Assembly: GCF_000380045.1 (NCBI RefSeq)
Contig: NZ_KB904339.1
Span: 239,267-303,266 of the forward strand
Source of the DNA: Streptococcus marimammalium DSM 18627
GTDB taxonomy: Bacteria; Bacillota; Bacilli; Lactobacillales; Streptococcaceae
DNA length: 64,000 nucleotides
Direction: 5' to 3'
Position numbers and translations under genes: made by a program. Within the stretch, counting starts at the first letter, position 1. Every line of letters starts with the position of its first letter. Shown here one piece after another: positions 53,823-62,952 of this stretch. The notes beneath the pieces are model-generated. The model worked only from the letters and a program-made list of their open reading frames with translations. It did not search any database and was not told the origin of the DNA.

Positions 53823-55544
53823 TTGAAAAAAATTCTGCACCGTTTACTTAGTTATACCATGTTATTTCTTATTTCAATGTTAATCATTTATAGAGTAGAG
53901 GCAACTGATGTTGCTGAATCAGAGGTAACAATAAAAAATTTCAATCAATATGAAGGGACATTTGATGTTATAGCAAATGAAGCTGAAAATAGTAAAACGA
54001 TTTCTTATATTGACATCGCTGTCTGGTCAGAAAAAGATTGGCAAGATGATTTAAAATGGTATAGTACAGACAAAGTATCTAACAATAGCATTCAATATCA
54101 CTTTAATATTAAAGAACATGGGGGTAAAAGTGGAAATTATATTGTTCATGCATACATAACATATAATAATGGAAGTAAAAAAGGATTTGATTTAGGTAAG
54201 AAAAGCATAAAATTATCGAAACCAGAATTAACAACAACTGGAGAAGGTATTAAAATAAAATCTAAAATAGTTCCAGAAGAAGGAAGATTAGTAACAGCAG
54301 TTTGGTCTGAGGAAAATGGTCAGGATGATCTTAAATGGTATTATTCTAATTCAGATGGTATTGCTTTAGCGAAATATATGTATCATAAAAGTTATGGTAA
54401 ATACAATATTCATACATACCTACAGAAACCAGGTGAGATGAAAGGTATTTCAATACAAACTCTCCAAATTGAAAAACCAAATCTCAACTATCAAATCACC
54501 AAAGTAAAAGATACAGCTTATCAAGTGACGATAAATGATGTGCCTGAACATATGACCTCTATTCTTGTCCCTATTTGGTCGGATAAAAATGGTCAAGATG
54601 ATCTTAAATGGTATCAAGCGACAAAAATTGATGCAACCACTTATCAGGTTATGGTGCCTCTTAAGAATCATCACTTTAATTTAGGACACTATAGTGTTCA
54701 TCTTTATGGAAGAAGTGATCTTTATACTGGATTAAAAGGGTTACAAAGCACATCTGGTTTTTCTGTGGATGCCATTACCAGTTATGATAGTCCTCAAATG
54801 GGGAGTTCTATGACTAATAGTAATCAATTTTCAGTGACAGTGAATGAAACTGAGCATTCAAAAGTGATAAAAAGTATTAATGTTGCTGTATGGTCAGATG
54901 CCAATCAAGGGAATCTCAAATGGTATCAGAGTCAACATTCAAATAATGGCTCGTTTTCAATTAACGCAGATATTAAAAATCATGCTAATAAAAGTGGTCT
55001 TTACCATGTCCATGTTTATATCACTTATAATGATGGTGAAACGAGAGGTTATCCCTTATCGCAGGTCTCTTTATCGGCAAGGATTGAAACGAGTTATACT
55101 TACTTTTCACAATATTATATGCCATCAAATTATCAAAACGTATTAACGTATAAAGCACCGACTTCAAGAACAATATATGGAGGATATGACAATATCGGAA
55201 CAAGCTATAGTCAAGGGCAGTGTACGTTTTACGTCTATAACCGGATTAGAGAAACACACGGAATTTCTGTTTATCGTTGGTTGGGTAATGGTCAAGATTG
55301 GGTGAATAGTTTGACTAGTCAAGGTTGGCATCGCAGCAATCAACCAAGTGTAGGAGCTGTTTTATCAGTCAAGGGAGGTTATGATTATACTTTATCTCAA
55401 TATGGTCATGTGGCCTTTGTTGAACATGTTAATTCAGATGGTAGTTTCCTTATTAGTGAATTAAACTATAATGAGATTCAAACAAAAGTTCATTGGAGAG
55501 TTTTGAGACCACAATTTTATTATAGTTTTGCGAGTTACCAATAA
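53823..55544 (+). CDS. Secreted Bsp-repeat protein with CHAP domain (four repeats)
   Basis: 573 residues, starting at TTG behind AAGGAG. Signal peptide about 1-28. Four GBS_Bsp-like modules (cores [59 protein letters not shown]), then a CHAP domain with Cys467 (QGQCTF) and His529 (YGHVAF). The repeats may bind wall glycan or cell surface, and the CHAP part hydrolyses peptidoglycan. In GBS, Bsp proteins influence cell shape. It has no LPXTG motif, so it is secreted or non-covalently bound. Confidence 0.88.
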   Translation: MKKILHRLLSYTMLFLISMLIIYRVEATDVAESEVTIKNFNQYEGTFDVIANEAENSKTISYIDIAVWSEKDWQDDLKWYSTDKVSNNSIQYHFNIKEHGGKSGNYIVHAYITYNNGSKKGFDLGKKSIKLSKPELTTTGEGIKIKSKIVPEEGRLVTAVWSEENGQDDLKWYYSNSDGIALAKYMYHKSYGKYNIHTYLQKPGEMKGISIQTLQIEKPNLNYQITKVKDTAYQVTINDVPEHMTSILVPIWSDKNGQDDLKWYQATKIDATTYQVMVPLKNHHFNLGHYSVHLYGRSDLYTGLKGLQSTSGFSVDAITSYDSPQMGSSMTNSNQFSVTVNETEHSKVIKSINVAVWSDANQGNLKWYQSQHSNNGSFSINADIKNHANKSGLYHVHVYITYNDGETRGYPLSQVSLSARIETSYTYFSQYYMPSNYQNVLTYKAPTSRTIYGGYDNIGTSYSQGQCTFYVYNRIRETHGISVYRWLGNGQDWVNSLTSQGWHRSNQPSVGAVLSVKGGYDYTLSQYGHVAFVEHVNSDGSFLISELNYNEIQTKVHWRVLRPQFYYSFASYQ

Positions 55545-55550
55545 GAAAAA

Positions 55551-55578
55551 AAAAGTCTCTTTAAGAGGCTTTTTTTAT
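55551..55578 (+). terminator. Terminator of the four-repeat CHAP gene
   Basis: AAAAGTCTCTT pairs with AAGAGGCTTTT (one G-T pair), followed by a T-run. Confidence 0.8.
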
Positions 55579-55668
55579 TTATTATTTAGCTAATATCATT
55601 GGCATTAATCTTGAAGAACCGCCCTAAAAATGCTAAAATAAAGGAAAAATTTCAAGATAAGAGGTCAA

Positions 55669-58230
55669 ATGATGTTATTCTCTAAAAAGAAGTGGACAGT
55701 CATTCTACCTATTGCTACCAGTATCTTGCTATTTCCTTCAATGATTTTAGCAGAAGATACAACCACTCAGGTAGAAATCCCAAAAGTAGCTGAAGTTATT
55801 ATCTCACAACCATCAACTGCTACAACCATTGCTGAATCAAGTCCAACCACAACGAATGCTTTAACTTCTTCTCAAGAAAACTTATCATCAGAAGAACCAA
55901 TTTCCTCTGAAAAACTTTTAATAGAAGAATCTAGTGCAGTTGATGAAACACAAGATTTTGTTTCTGATGGTGAAGAAGTGGATTCTTCCAAAGAAAATCA
56001 AAAGACAATCAACAATGATGGCACTATTAAAGGAGAAGAAGAAATTGTTGGTCAAGAACAGGAATCAACTAACGTAAGTGCCTTCAGAGCAAAACCTGGC
56101 TCAGCTAATTCTCAAGCTGTGACGGATGTTTCAGAAGGAACAACTGGATTACGTCTCCAATATCAAAGAAAAATACCACAACAAACAAGTATTTTCTTTG
56201 CTGTTTGGTCTGATAAAAATGGTCAAGATGATTTGAAATGGTATCAAGCCAAGAAATTATCCCCTACAAAATACGAAACGATAATTAACATCAAAGATCA
56301 TAAAAATGATTTTGGTTTCTACCATGTGCATCTTTATGGTTATAGTGAGATAACCAAATCACGCATTGGTTTAATGGCCACTCAAGGATTTAATCATGAG
56401 AAAAAACCAGCGGATATCTATGCTAAAGTCAGACTGCAAGACTACGATAAAAATAATAGTACCTTTAATGTAGCTATTGATGCCAGTCAGTCAACTAAAA
56501 CCCTTCGCTATGTTCGTGTGGCAGTTTGGTCTGAAAGCAAAGGTCAAGATGATTTGAAATGGTATACACCAACTATTTCAAATAAAAAAGCAACTGCGAA
56601 AGTAGATATTGCAAATCACAGTAATTTGAGCGATTTTTATATTGTCCATGTTTATACTGATTACAGTGATGGTAAAACAATTGGAACCGATCTTGGTAAA
56701 CACTATATTAGCCCAACGTTAGTAAATACTCATTTAACGACAACTGGTATCGAAATTGCATTTCAATCTGATAGCGTGAGAGATTTAAGTCAAATTCGTT
56801 TTGCCGTTTGGTCAAATGAAAAAGGACAAGATGATTTAAGATGGTACGCAGCTAATTCTAATGGTGTTGCAACAGCCAATTATAATAATCATAGAGGCTT
56901 TGGTATCTATCATATTCATACTTATCTTAATCAAAGTGGGCAATTAAAAGGATTAAAAGCAAATCAGATAACAATAGCTAAACCATCAATAAAAGTAGCT
57001 ATTAACAAAGTATCTAACACTAACTATGAAGTTGTAGTTAGCGACGTACCATTATATATTAGTGGTATTGTTACACCTGTTTGGTCTGATATAAAAGGTC
57101 AAGATGATTTGAAATGGGTAGGAGCTGTTAAATTATCTCAAACGACTTATCGATCAACTATTGATGTGAGAAATCACAATTTTGATAGCGGGCATTACAG
57201 TGTTCATATTTATGGTTATAATCAACTAGAAACAAACCGTTTGATTGGTCTAGCAGGTAGTCCAGGCTTTGATGTAAAAAAAGTAGAACAAGGTAAGATA
57301 ACAGCAGTTGTTACCAATCATAAACCAAATGAGGGTACTTTAAATGTCCTAATCTCTGAAACACCACAATCTCCTAAGATAAAATCAGTTCGGATAGCAG
57401 CTTGGTCAGAAAGCAAACAAGAAAATCTTTCTTGGTATGTTTCAGATAGTGTAAGAAATGGCAAAATTGTTGTTCATATTAATCAAGCTAATCACCAACA
57501 TAAAAAAGGTAATTATATTGTTCATGCCTATGTGACAAATACTAGTGGTCAAGAAATAGGCTTTAATTTAGGTAACTATGCTTTAAATTCAAATATTAAG
57601 AGTTCTGCTTCACAAGGAGATTATGAAGTAGTTAACCGTATAGTCTACTTAGATGCTGGACATGGTGGTAGAGATCCTGGTGCAGCTTACTTTGGTCATT
57701 CAGAAAAAGAGTTAACCACTATTATGCAAAATCTTGTGAGACAAAGATTAGAAAAAGAAGGATATAAGGTGGTGACTACACGTGAATCTGAAGAAATCTA
57801 TGTTGATTTGTTAGATCGTTCAAAAAAAGCAAATGCTTCTAATTCGGATTTATTCCTAAGCATGCATTTTAATGCTTCGGTTAATAAGAATATTAGTGGA
57901 ATTGAGACCTATTGGTATCAATATTATAAAGAGTATCCGTCAAGGATTAATAAAAATTACCATAACAATTCTGAAAGACTAAAAAGAAGTCAAGTATTGG
58001 CAAATGCTATCCACTCAGAAACTCTTAAAAGAACAGGTGCTCCAGATCGAGGAGTAAGACGAGAAACTTTTGCCGTTTTGAGAGAGACTACAGCACCAGC
58101 TGTTTTAGTTGAACTAGGTTTCTTATCAAATCGTTTTGAAAATACTAAAGTTAGTCAATTAGCTTATCAAGAAAAGTTGGCCGACGGAATTGTGGCTGGT
58201 ATTAAAAAATATTATCACACTTATCCATAG
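55669..58230 (+). CDS. Secreted Bsp-repeat N-acetylmuramoyl-L-alanine amidase (five repeats)
   Basis: 853 residues. Signal peptide about 1-30 (LPIATSILLFPSMILAED), a Thr/Ser/Glu-rich linker (to about 155), five GBS_Bsp-like modules (about 160-640) and an Amidase_3 domain. Zinc ligands and catalytic residues are visible: His665 (DAGHGG), Glu679 (HSEKEL), His733 (SMHFNA) and Glu815 (VELGF). It should cleave the bond between MurNAc and the stem peptide. ATG 55669 is directly followed by a second ATG, and AAGAGG lies about 12 bases upstream. It shares its module architecture with the two CHAP proteins. Confidence 0.92.
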   Translation: MMLFSKKKWTVILPIATSILLFPSMILAEDTTTQVEIPKVAEVIISQPSTATTIAESSPTTTNALTSSQENLSSEEPISSEKLLIEESSAVDETQDFVSDGEEVDSSKENQKTINNDGTIKGEEEIVGQEQESTNVSAFRAKPGSANSQAVTDVSEGTTGLRLQYQRKIPQQTSIFFAVWSDKNGQDDLKWYQAKKLSPTKYETIINIKDHKNDFGFYHVHLYGYSEITKSRIGLMATQGFNHEKKPADIYAKVRLQDYDKNNSTFNVAIDASQSTKTLRYVRVAVWSESKGQDDLKWYTPTISNKKATAKVDIANHSNLSDFYIVHVYTDYSDGKTIGTDLGKHYISPTLVNTHLTTTGIEIAFQSDSVRDLSQIRFAVWSNEKGQDDLRWYAANSNGVATANYNNHRGFGIYHIHTYLNQSGQLKGLKANQITIAKPSIKVAINKVSNTNYEVVVSDVPLYISGIVTPVWSDIKGQDDLKWVGAVKLSQTTYRSTIDVRNHNFDSGHYSVHIYGYNQLETNRLIGLAGSPGFDVKKVEQGKITAVVTNHKPNEGTLNVLISETPQSPKIKSVRIAAWSESKQENLSWYVSDSVRNGKIVVHINQANHQHKKGNYIVHAYVTNTSGQEIGFNLGNYALNSNIKSSASQGDYEVVNRIVYLDAGHGGRDPGAAYFGHSEKELTTIMQNLVRQRLEKEGYKVVTTRESEEIYVDLLDRSKKANASNSDLFLSMHFNASVNKNISGIETYWYQYYKEYPSRINKNYHNNSERLKRSQVLANAIHSETLKRTGAPDRGVRRETFAVLRETTAPAVLVELGFLSNRFENTKVSQLAYQEKLADGIVAGIKKYYHTYP

Positions 58231-58249
58231 ATTATAAAGCTAAAATTAT

Positions 58250-58293
58250 AAAAAACCTTTTTTTGCCAAATAATTAGCAAAGAAAGGTTTTTT
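58250..58293 (+). terminator. Terminator of the amidase gene
   Basis: AAAAAACCTTT and TTTGC pair with GCAAAG and AAAGGTTTTTT across a loop of about 10 bases, with a final T-run. Confidence 0.85.
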
Positions 58294-58366
58294 TGCATTA
58301 ATATTAAGTAATATCAAAGCCGATTTATGATATAATAGTAAGGAAATTAGACTAAGAGGTAAAAAA

Positions 58367-59593
58367 ATGACTTACGATAGATTGTTAGAACGATTTTTAA
58401 CATATGTTAAGATTAATACTCGTAGTAATCCTAACAGTACAACAACACCTACAACTGAATCACAAAAAGAATTTGTTTTAAATGTCTTGAAACCTGAAAT
58501 GGAAAGTATTGGTTTAGAAAATGTTCATTATCTTGAACATAATGGCTACCTTGTAGCTACTCTACCTGCCAATGATAAAACTATGACTAGAAAAATTGGT
58601 TTTATTTCTCACGTTGATACCGCTGATTTTAATGCAGAGGGTGTTAATCCTCAAATTATACGTAATTATGATGGTGGTGTTATTCAACTTGGTGATACTG
58701 ATTACCAGCTAGATCCAAAAGACTTTCCTAATCTCAACAATTATCATGGTCAAACTCTCATTACAACTGATGGTAGAACACTTTTAGGTGCTGATGATAA
58801 GTCTGGTATTGCTGAAATCATGACAGCGATGGCCTATCTAATAGAACATCCTGAAATTAAACACGGGGAGATTCGTGTTGGCTTTGGTCCTGACGAAGAA
58901 ATTGGTATTGGGGCAAATAAATTTGATGTTGTTGATTTTGATGTTGATTTTGCCTATACAGTTGATGGTGGGCCACTTGGTGAATTACAATACGAATCAT
59001 TTAGTGCAGCAGGTGCAAGTATTCAATTTTTAGGAAGAAACGTTCACCCTGGTACAGCTAAAGGGCAAATGATTAACGCTCTTCAATTGGCTATGGATTA
59101 TCATAAAGAACTACCTGAAACAGATCGCCCAGAATCAACAGAAGGCTATGAAGGTTTCTTCCATCTTTTAAGTTTAAATGGAACAGTAGAAGAAGCTTCA
59201 GCAGACTATATTATTCGTGATTTTGAAGATGATAATTTTATAAAACGCAAAAAAATAATGAAAGAAATAGCTCAACGTATGAATAATCAACTTGGTGAAG
59301 AACGTGTGAGTGTTACATTATCTGATAGCTATTATAATATGAAAAAGGTCATTGAAAAAAATATGACTAGTGTTGAAATAGCTAAAAAAGTAATGGAAAA
59401 TTTAGAAATTAAGCCTGTTATTGAACCTATTCGTGGAGGAACTGATGGTTCAAAAATATCGTTTATGGGTATTCCAACACCAAACATCTTTGCTGGTGGT
59501 GAAAATATGCATGGTCGTTTTGAATTTGTTAGTCTTGAAACCATGGAAAAAGCTGTTGATGTCATTATTGGAATTGCTAGCTTTAAAGACTAA
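58367..59593 (+). CDS. pepT: Peptidase T (tripeptide aminopeptidase)
   Basis: 408 residues, M20 family. Zinc-site motifs are [17 protein letters not shown] and GPDEEIG, and the C-terminal PIRGGTDGS and [12 protein letters not shown] segments are characteristic of PepT. Cytoplasmic; releases the N-terminal residue from tripeptides. Extended -10 promoter TGATATAAT at about 58328-58336. RBS AAGAGG precedes the ATG. Confidence 0.95.
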   Translation: MTYDRLLERFLTYVKINTRSNPNSTTTPTTESQKEFVLNVLKPEMESIGLENVHYLEHNGYLVATLPANDKTMTRKIGFISHVDTADFNAEGVNPQIIRNYDGGVIQLGDTDYQLDPKDFPNLNNYHGQTLITTDGRTLLGADDKSGIAEIMTAMAYLIEHPEIKHGEIRVGFGPDEEIGIGANKFDVVDFDVDFAYTVDGGPLGELQYESFSAAGASIQFLGRNVHPGTAKGQMINALQLAMDYHKELPETDRPESTEGYEGFFHLLSLNGTVEEASADYIIRDFEDDNFIKRKKIMKEIAQRMNNQLGEERVSVTLSDSYYNMKKVIEKNMTSVEIAKKVMENLEIKPVIEPIRGGTDGSKISFMGIPTPNIFAGGENMHGRFEFVSLETMEKAVDVIIGIASFKD

Positions 59594-59634
59594 AAGCTTG
59601 TTTTTAATATGCTTCAATAGAGGGGAGATTAACT

Positions 59635-60126
59635 ATGATTAAGATATTTGGTAAAATTAGATATCATTGGCAACCAGAATTATCTAAGTTGATTAGCTAC
59701 TGGTCTTTGACATTTACTCCAATTTTTATAGCCTTATCTTTGTTATATGAACGAACAAGCCCCTCATCCAATATTTTTATTTTATTTGGTATTTTTATTT
59801 TTTTAACAGGGTTTGGACTCCATCGCTATTTTATCATAGAAGAAACTGGTTATCTTAGAATAGTTACGTTAAATTTTTTTTCTAAACAGCGACTTTTAAT
59901 TGCTGATATTGCTAAAATCAATGTTACGAAATCAACAATGACAATTATCTTAACAAATGGTGAACAGCGCTTATTTTACATGAGAAAATGGCCTAAAAAA
60001 TACTTTTTAGATGCTTTAGTAATCTGCGACTCATTTCAAGGAGAAGTTGAGTTACTTGATAACTTCATTCAGCTTGATTATTTTGAAGTTTATAAGGATA
60101 ATAAAAAAGCTCCTACGGAGTCGTAA
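59635..60126 (+). CDS. ebsA: EbsA family protein
   Basis: 163 residues with two transmembrane segments near the N-terminus (about 22-40 and 49-67), then a cytoplasmic PH-like domain (VTLNFFSKQRLLIADIAKINV). Matches the EbsA family named after an enterococcal gene near the aggregation system; the molecular function is unknown. It is found between pepT and ferredoxin in other streptococci as well. RBS AGGGGAG precedes the ATG. The 3' end overlaps the opposite-strand ferredoxin gene by 14 bases. Confidence 0.8.
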   Translation: MIKIFGKIRYHWQPELSKLISYWSLTFTPIFIALSLLYERTSPSSNIFILFGIFIFLTGFGLHRYFIIEETGYLRIVTLNFFSKQRLLIADIAKINVTKSTMTIILTNGEQRLFYMRKWPKKYFLDALVICDSFQGEVELLDNFIQLDYFEVYKDNKKAPTES

Positions 60127-60307
60127 GAGCCTTTGTTGGGCATGATTTGACAGCTAAGAGTGTCTCATCTGAGTAAGGGACTTCTTGTATTAAATCCTCA
60201 CTATTTGAAAACTTAACAATACCATTGTCATAGTAATCAAAAACATCGGAGTAAGTTTGGCAAAGTCCACAAGCAATACATTTTTCTGGAATTATTGTTA
60301 CTTTCAT
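60113..60307 (-). CDS. fer: Ferredoxin, single [4Fe-4S] cluster
   Basis: 64 residues. Cysteines at 10, 13 and 16 (CIACGLC) plus Cys56 (SCPTKAL) give the one-cluster Bacillus/Thermotoga-type ferredoxin; the remaining sequence is acidic. The RBS is weak on the minus strand. Electron partners are unknown. It shares 3' ends with ebsA and start regions with the LysM protein gene on the other strand. Confidence 0.9.
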   Translation of the reverse strand: MKVTIIPEKCIACGLCQTYSDVFDYYDNGIVKFSNSEDLIQEVPYSDETLLAVKSCPTKALTTP

Positions 60308-60352
60308 AGTATCATTGTAATACTAATTTTAAGAATTAACAAGGGAGAAGAT

Positions 60353-60808
60353 ATGGTAAAAAAACCATGGGAGATGAAAATTTTTGCTGAAAGTAGGCAA
60401 AGTAACTCTCGAAAATATAAAGTGAATACTGTCATCAGTACACCATTTTTAACTATTTTGTTAGTTGTCTTCTTTGCTATTATTGTTGGTATTTTATTAA
60501 TAGTTGTTTACACTTCAAATGGTGGCTCTGAAAAACAATCACTAGAAGAAGCATTTTATAATCCAAATCGTACAACTAAAAATGTTACAGAAGAGACAAC
60601 TCAAATAGAAACAACAAAAGAAGTTGAAACAACAGTAGAAACACCAAAAGAAAATAGAAAAACTATCGTCGTAGAAGCTGGAGAAGGGCCATCTCGTATT
60701 GCTGAGCGTGGAGGAATTTCACTTGAAAGATTATATGAGCTAAACCCAGAAAAATTGAGTACAGGTTCTTGGTTAGCCCATCCAGGTGATAAAGTTTTTA
60801 TTGAATAA
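60353..60808 (+). CDS. SAG1386/EF1546-family membrane-anchored LysM protein
   Basis: 151 residues from the ATG behind GGGAGAAG; an upstream in-frame ATG at 60257 lies within the divergent ferredoxin gene and was rejected. A short cytoplasmic N-terminus ([11 protein letters not shown]), one transmembrane segment (about 29-51), a Thr/Glu-rich stalk and a C-terminal LysM domain ([20 protein letters not shown]). LysM would bind peptidoglycan outside. It precedes cmk by 10 bases in an apparent operon conserved in streptococci. Confidence 0.85.
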   Translation: MVKKPWEMKIFAESRQSNSRKYKVNTVISTPFLTILLVVFFAIIVGILLIVVYTSNGGSEKQSLEEAFYNPNRTTKNVTEETTQIETTKEVETTVETPKENRKTIVVEAGEGPSRIAERGGISLERLYELNPEKLSTGSWLAHPGDKVFIE

Positions 60809-60818
60809 AGAGGAAAAA

Positions 60819-61508
60819 ATGACAACAATTCAAATTGCTATAGATGGTCCTGCGTCAAGTGGGAAAAGTACAGTTGCAAAGATCATTGCAAAAAAATTAA
60901 ATTATACCTATATAGATACTGGTGCGATGTATCGCTCAATAACTTATTTGATATTAAGATATCAACTGACAGCCAAACAAATTCCAGAAATAATTGCTTT
61001 ATTAGATCGATTTCCTTTATCTTTTGGACATGGTAATGATGGTAATCAAAGAGTTTTTGTTGGTGACGTTGACATTACGGATATTATTCGCCAAAACGAA
61101 GTAACCAAAAATGTTTCTTGGGTCTCTGCTATTCCTGAAGTAAGAGAAAAGTTGGTTGACTTTCAAAGACGTATTGCACAGGAAGGTGGTATTGTCATGG
61201 ATGGGCGTGATATCGGTACTGTTGTTTTGCCAAAAGCAGAATTAAAAATTTTTTTAATTGCTTCTGTTGAAGAAAGGGCTAAGCGTCGTTACAAGGAAAA
61301 TATTGAAAAGGGTATTCCAACTGATTTAGAAATTCTAAAAGATGAGATTGCTCAAAGAGATTATAAAGATAGTCATCGTGAAGTATCGCCGTTAAAAGCA
61401 GCAAAAGATGCGATTACTTTAGATACAACTAGTTTAAGTATTGAGGAAGTTGTAAACTTTATTTTAGAAAAAGCAAATAAAATCATTGACAGTGAAAATA
61501 AAATGTAG
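60819..61508 (+). CDS. cmk: Cytidylate kinase
   Basis: 229 residues from the ATG behind AGAGGAAA. P-loop [13 protein letters not shown], the CMP-binding YIDTGAMYR, and MDGRDIGT are all characteristic. Phosphorylates CMP and dCMP. Lies between the LysM protein gene and the infC leader. Confidence 0.95.
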   Translation: MTTIQIAIDGPASSGKSTVAKIIAKKLNYTYIDTGAMYRSITYLILRYQLTAKQIPEIIALLDRFPLSFGHGNDGNQRVFVGDVDITDIIRQNEVTKNVSWVSAIPEVREKLVDFQRRIAQEGGIVMDGRDIGTVVLPKAELKIFLIASVEERAKRRYKENIEKGIPTDLEILKDEIAQRDYKDSHREVSPLKAAKDAITLDTTSLSIEEVVNFILEKANKIIDSENKM

Positions 61509-61661
61509 TAACATATTACTAATGGGAAAAGCAGAAGTGAGAACTTCTCGCCTTGCAATTAACGTTGTCTGGCTCTACATAATACATTTCACGATGAAAT
61601 ATAATGTAGTGCGGGCTTGTTAATCAGGTCCGCTTTCGTTTTTCTCTAAAAAATAAAAGAG
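61509..61661 (+). promoter_or_regulatory. Structured leader of infC-rpmI-rplT (L20 autoregulation candidate)
   Basis: 153 bases with several paired elements: AGAAGTGAGAACTTCT near 61531-61546, CTACATAATACATTTC with GAAATATAATGTAG (about 61574-61609), and GCGGGCTT...GTCCGC (about 61611-61633) followed by TTTCGTTTTT, which looks like a terminator. In Firmicutes the IF3-L35-L20 operon is controlled by L20 binding to such leaders. Assignment rests on position and structure. Confidence 0.65.
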
Positions 61662-62192
61662 GTGAAGAACATAGCTAAGAAGGATTTGTTCATTAACGAT
61701 GAAATTCGCGTTCGCGAAGTGCGTCTTGTTGGTCTTGAAGGCGAACAATTAGGAATTAAAATGCTCAATGAAGCCCAAGCTCTTGCTGATGAGGCTAACG
61801 TTGATTTGGTACTTATTCAACCACAGGCAACACCGCCTGTTGCCAAAATCATGGATTATGGTAAGTTTAAGTTTGAGTATCAGAAAAAACAAAAAGAACA
61901 ACGCAAAAAACAAAGTGTTGTGACTGTTAAAGAAATACGCCTTAGTCCTGTTATCGACAAGGGTGACTTTGAGACCAAACTTCGTAATGGCCGTAAATTC
62001 CTTGAAAAAGGAAATAAGGTTAAAGTTTCAGTTCGTTTTAAAGGACGTATGATTACCCACAAAGAAATTGGTGCAAAAGTTCTTTCAGATTTTGCTGAAG
62101 CAACACAAGATATTGCGATCATCGAGCAAAGAGCTAAAATGGATGGTCGTCAAATGTTTATGCAACTTGCCCCTATTTCTGAAAAGAAATAA
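61662..62192 (+). CDS. infC: Translation initiation factor IF-3
   Basis: 176 residues when counted from the GTG at 61662. Typical IF3 segments are [49 protein letters not shown] and KVSVRFKGR. The GTG is part of the Shine-Dalgarno AGAGGTG (61658-61664), whereas an ATA at 61671 stands 6 bases after it. The real start is therefore probably ATA, fitting the known self-control of infC by its rare start codon. First gene of infC-rpmI-rplT. Confidence 0.93.
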   Translation: MKNIAKKDLFINDEIRVREVRLVGLEGEQLGIKMLNEAQALADEANVDLVLIQPQATPPVAKIMDYGKFKFEYQKKQKEQRKKQSVVTVKEIRLSPVIDKGDFETKLRNGRKFLEKGNKVKVSVRFKGRMITHKEIGAKVLSDFAEATQDIAIIEQRAKMDGRQMFMQLAPISEKK

Positions 62193-62230
62193 ATGTAACA
62201 TATTATTATTTATTTAGGAGAGTATTAAAA

Positions 62231-62431
62231 ATGCCAAAACAAAAAACACATCGCGCATCAGCTAAACGTTTTAAACGTACAGGTTCAGGTGGTTTAAAAC
62301 GTTTCCGTGCTTACACATCACACCGTTTCCATGGTAAGACTAAGAAACAACGTCGTCATCTTCGTAAAGCTTCAATGGTAAGTAGTGGAGATTTCAAACG
62401 CATTAAAGCAATGCTTACTGGTCTTAAATAA
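62231..62431 (+). CDS. rpmI: 50S ribosomal protein L35
   Basis: 66 residues, very basic, with the standard [20 protein letters not shown]-terminus and [20 protein letters not shown] precedes the ATG. Second gene of the IF3 operon. Confidence 0.97.
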   Translation: MPKQKTHRASAKRFKRTGSGGLKRFRAYTSHRFHGKTKKQRRHLRKASMVSSGDFKRIKAMLTGLK

Positions 62432-62476
62432 GCAAATACAAGAATATTAATAGAATTATTTGGAGGATTATTATAA

Positions 62477-62836
62477 ATGGCACGTGTTAAAGGTGGCGTT
62501 GTTGCACGCAAACGTCGTAAACGTATTTTAAAATTAGCAAAAGGTTACTATGGCTCAAAGCATATCTTGTTCCGTACTGCAAAGGAACAAGTAATGAATT
62601 CTTATTACTATGCCTACCGTGATCGTCGTCAAAAGAAACGTGACTTCCGTAAATTGTGGATTACTCGTATCAATGCAGCAGCTCGTATGAATGGCTTATC
62701 ATATTCACAATTAATGCATGGCTTGAAATTAGCTGAAATTGAAGTTAACCGTAAAATGTTAGCTGATTTAGCTGTTAATGATGCAACAGGTTTTACTGCT
62801 CTTGCTGATGCAGCTAAAGCAAAATTAGGAAAATAA
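62477..62836 (+). CDS. rplT: 50S ribosomal protein L20
   Basis: 119 residues, with [20 protein letters not shown] at the N-terminus and [18 protein letters not shown]. Besides assembly of the large subunit, L20 is the expected repressor acting on the leader at 61509-61661. RBS TTGGAGG precedes the ATG. Confidence 0.97.
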   Translation: MARVKGGVVARKRRKRILKLAKGYYGSKHILFRTAKEQVMNSYYYAYRDRRQKKRDFRKLWITRINAAARMNGLSYSQLMHGLKLAEIEVNRKMLADLAVNDATGFTALADAAKAKLGK

Positions 62837-62847
62837 TTATTACTATT

Positions 62848-62887
62848 TCACTACTAATTAATTTAGTAGTGATTTTTAATTTTTTCA
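62848..62887 (+). terminator. Terminator of the infC-rpmI-rplT operon
   Basis: A 9-bp stem TCACTACTA/TAGTAGTGA with a 7-base loop, followed by T-rich sequence. Confidence 0.9.
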
Positions 62888-62952
62888 ATCTAGCTTAATT
62901 TAGTGATTTAATATATAATAGTAATGCTGACTAAATTTGATAGGAAAGACAT

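Noticed and set aside
60257..60352. Upstream extension of the LysM protein
   Set aside because: It runs through the start of the opposite-strand ferredoxin gene. The ATG at 60353 has a good ribosome binding site and matches the family N-terminus.
60786..60818. Upstream extension of cmk
   Set aside because: It overlaps the end of the LysM gene. The ATG at 60819 follows AGAGGAAA and gives the standard protein.
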